This document shows positions 61,240 through 64,000 of a stretch of 64,000 nt of DNA, one piece after another. A program made the position numbers and the translations under genes. Below the pieces are notes generated by a model. That model saw nothing but the letters and a program-made list of their open reading frames with translations. It was not told the DNA's origin and did no database searches. This DNA comes from Cercospora beticola. Taxonomy: Eukaryota; Ascomycota; Dothideomycetes; Mycosphaerellales; Mycosphaerellaceae. Location of the stretch: the NCBI RefSeq assembly GCF_033473495.1, contig NC_088942.1, positions 496,001 through 560,000 of the forward strand, given 5' to 3'. Position 1 is the first letter of the stretch, and each line of letters starts with the position of its first letter.

Positions 61240-62330
61240 AGTTTAGTCTATAGTATAGAGCTTAGATATATAGTATAGCGCGTAGTAGCCTAGTAATCGC
61301 TAAGATTATAGAGCTAGAAAACGCGCTTCTAAACTCCGTACGCAAGGTTATTTAGAACGTCTATAATACTAGTACTATACTCTTAAAACCGCGCATAGGA
61401 CGACTAAAGGCTCTTAATAGGCGTAGCTAGCGAAGGCTCGTAAATCTAGTTAGAAGGAACTCTAAAATTATATATACTAGCCTTAAACGCGAGCTTAGCC
61501 TTACCGTATCTACCTCTACTCTCCGACGCGTTCTCGATATATATAATATCTGTTCTTAGAAGGTAGTACGCAGGCCTATATTATTAGAGGTTTACGCTAC
61601 CTTTAGGCTATCGTTCGCTAAAAAATACCTCTATTTAATAGCGGCAGACTAGCTAAAGTTCGTGTTTTTAGACGAGTGTTCTATAGAGAGAGGTAGCGGC
61701 AAGAAACGCGACTAGGTATTCCGTACCCTATACTAGAAATAGGATTAAGAGATAATCTAAACGTACTCTAAAGGCAGAGGTATCTCTATTATAGTTTAGG
61801 CTATAATTAGGAGTAATTCTAATAGGTTAGAGTTAGTTATTATAAAAAGAGATCTAGAGTTATAGAAGAGTAGCTATTTAGCTATATCCTACCTCTAAAC
61901 TCTAGAAGAAGGCCTCCTACCTTAGATTAAAGAAAGTTAGGTATTTATATAAGACAATATACTAATCTATACTATAAAAAAGACTAAGAACTAGTTCCTA
62001 AGAATAGGTATTAAGGTACTAAAAGACTAGCCTCTATATAGCTCTAACCTTAATCTAATTAAGTACCTTTAGTAGCTTCTTAAGAACGTAGTCTATAAGG
62101 TATTACCTTATTTTAACGATATAACTAATCCTAATAGATAGCGTAAGGAACTAGAACGTATATTGCTACTAGTATAGAATTAAATACTATTATACCGGAT
62201 CCGTATAGTACTAGAGTTAATACTACGAAGAATATAGGCTATTATTAATACCGAGGGCTAGTATACTAAGTACTAAGATAATAGCGACAAACTAAGGCGA
62301 TAAAGTAATAGATAAGGTACTTATTAAACA
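61240..62330 (+). mobile_element. Tc1/mariner-family DDE transposase, RIP-inactivated
   Basis: Plus-strand frame with TAG/TAA interruptions. In order: an N-terminal helix-turn-helix-like part (SGRPKALN, SLKRELSLTVSTSTLRRVLD); the first catalytic Asp in FLDECSIERGSGKK at about 61,668; the second in VFI*DN with KKTKN at about 61,940; and the third block, which reads PLYSSNLNLIKYL at about 62,025 where intact Tc1 elements have PPYSPDLNPIE. There the third catalytic residue and the following Glu are changed to Asn and Lys. Length and motif spacing fit a Tc1-type DDE_3 transposase. I could not define convincing terminal inverted repeats; a candidate left end lies near 61,120 (TTAGAAATTCGCG). Confidence 0.78.
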
Positions 62331-64000
62331 ATCTACTTAAGTCTACGACCGCGAACTAAAGCGTTCGTACTAGAGTAGTATAACCGGATATCGTATATAA
62401 TACTCGTTCGATATATCTAGTAATAACGATCTCTTTAAGAATCTTTTTACGTCCTTCTATAAGCGCTAGTAAAGCGGTAAGATCCTAGTCGACTCTGCCT
62501 TCTAGAGTTAGAGCGCGTATAAACTAGTAAAGGTAGTAATAATACCTAGTCTTTATTCTTACCTCCGAGCTACTCGAAGAAATTAAAGAGTACTATAATC
62601 GACCGGCTTCGGACTACGAGTATTAGACGCATTTTTATAGTTTCTAACGATATATAGATCGAGTTATACTAACGTTTCCTTAGTTGCAGATAGGTATTAT
62701 TACGCTATCTTAAATATAGCTCTATATAGAACGAGACTAGGAGTAATATATAGCGATTACGTAGTATCTTCGAATAGAGTTATTATCGATTCGATCCCGA
62801 GTATTTTATACTAGTCCTTATCGACTATAATCTACTCTTCCGTCTGCTTACTACTACGGGCGTTACCTCGTCCGATCTAACTTACTAGTAGCCTTCTCTA
62901 ATCTCCGTTCCTCTTAGTACGAAACTCCGATATTTATATAGTCGTTATCGCCTTTTAGCTACTTAGGAGTACCTATATAGTCTCCTTACGAACGATTAGT
63001 AGTAGAGAGTAAAATTCTTCGACTCTAGTAGTACTACGTACCGGTCCTAGGTAAACCTACGCTAATACTCTATATAGTATTATCTATAGTATCTTAGGCG
63101 TCGTTACGATAGAATATAAATAATGCCCTTTAGTATAGCGATAGAGATATCTATCGCTATTATAGGATATATTTATAGTAAGGCAACGAAAGAGAGTAGG
63201 CTCGATAGTAGGTCCTATTATCTTAGACGAAAGATAAGAATTTAATACGAATAGAACGCTTCTATTATAGGAGTCTAGTTAAATCGCTAGATAGTCTCCT
63301 CCTCTTTAGTAGGTTATAGTCCGGTCTATAGCTAGGTATATTTAATCGTATCCTCTCTCTATAGTACTTCGAGGTCTATTAGGCTAAATAATACGCCTAT
63401 TACTCCGCGCTAATATAATCTAGGAATTGTATTACTATATTAAGAGGATTCGATCTCTATAGGCTAGTATTATAAGATTTAATATAGATAGTAGTACTCT
63501 AGACGTTAAGACTATAAAACTCCTTAAACTCTAGTCTTCTTAGGACTCTATCTACGATACTCGTCGTATTCGCTAATAGATAGAAGAATAGGCTATCTTC
63601 TCGACTATTTATAATCGAGACACTTGCGATCGCCTTCTAATAAGAATTCTAGAGTACTCGAGGATCCTTATACTTCGCTTTTTTACTAAGAATACTATCT
63701 ATCTATAGTCGTATTATATAGCGCTCTAGTATCTTCTACTAGATCGAATTATAATAGAAAAAACCTTCTATATTACCTTCTATAATAGATTCTTCTATTA
63801 TAAGAAATACTTTTTAGCTAACTTCGTAGAACTATACCTATAGAGAATATAATATTCCTCCGACCTCGGAGACCTTCTATATAGCTATCTTAGGAGAGAT
63901 AAAGATTATCCGAGGCTACTCCGAGCTTAAATCGTGCTCGGTCGAGTTTAGGAGCTAGCTTTTAATACGTACCGGCTTAGTTTCTACTCCGACTAAATCT

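Larger units (their letters stand above)
51406..64000. repeat. RIP-saturated repeat block 2, reaching the window end
   Basis: TA-rich, CpA/TpG-depleted DNA like block 1. Apart from the kinase N-lobe remnant, a diverged direct repeat and a Tc1/mariner transposase, I recognise nothing in the stretches 51,720-56,640, 59,070-61,240 and 62,330-64,000. Some of these hold longer interrupted frames on the plus strand that may be unidentified element proteins. Confidence 0.9.

Overview
The window looks like nuclear DNA of a filamentous ascomycete, most likely a Dothideomycete. Genes are split by short GT..AG introns (about 47-150 nt), both strands are used, and the protein set is fungal: a Syp1-type muniscin, ribosomal protein eL19, a fungal GMC alcohol oxidase, a fungal multicopper oxidase and a fungal 4CL-like ligase. 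The species cannot be fixed from sequence alone.

Positions 1-32,600 are normal gene-bearing DNA. In order: the 3' part of a Syp1-like endocytic adaptor (+), a doubtful small ORF (+), RPL19 with an intron inside its start codon (+), a 2H-phosphoesterase-like protein (+), a cytochrome b561 membrane protein (+), a fungal transcription-factor-like protein (+), an unknown protein (-), an unknown 930-aa Cys/His-motif protein (+), a peroxisomal-type alcohol oxidase (+), a secreted multicopper oxidase (-), then four minus-strand genes: a truncated O-methyltransferase, a secreted Cys-containing protein, an MFS exporter with an in-frame TAG, and an intact AMP-binding ligase. The last four resemble a partly decayed metabolite locus lying against the repeat block.

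From about 32,630 to 50,250, and again from about 51,405 to 64,000, the DNA changes abruptly. It is TA-rich and almost devoid of CpA and TpG while keeping CpG, the signature of saturated repeat-induced point mutation (RIP). The few surviving CpA/TpG are mostly GpCpA/TpGpC. Inside, the insertion history is still readable. A remnant resembling fungal DUF6589 proteins carries two solo LTRs of one family (TSDs AGTAA and CCTCT). The second solo LTR is split by a complete 6.8-kb Ty3/Gypsy chromovirus (195-bp LTRs, TSD TACCT). Downstream lies a 2.3-kb LTR element without recognisable pol (216-bp LTRs, TSD TACGT). The chromovirus carries an extra GC-rich reading frame antisense to gag-pol, the most unusual item in the window. 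A dead Tc1/mariner transposase lies near 61.2-62.3 kb.

An 1.15-kb island of ordinary sequence (about 50,250-51,405) separates the two RIP blocks. It holds the unmutated 3' end of a fungal kinase-like gene whose upstream part runs into the second mutated block. Domain calls in the RIP blocks come from reading frames interrupted by TAG/TAA, so they are remnants, not genes.
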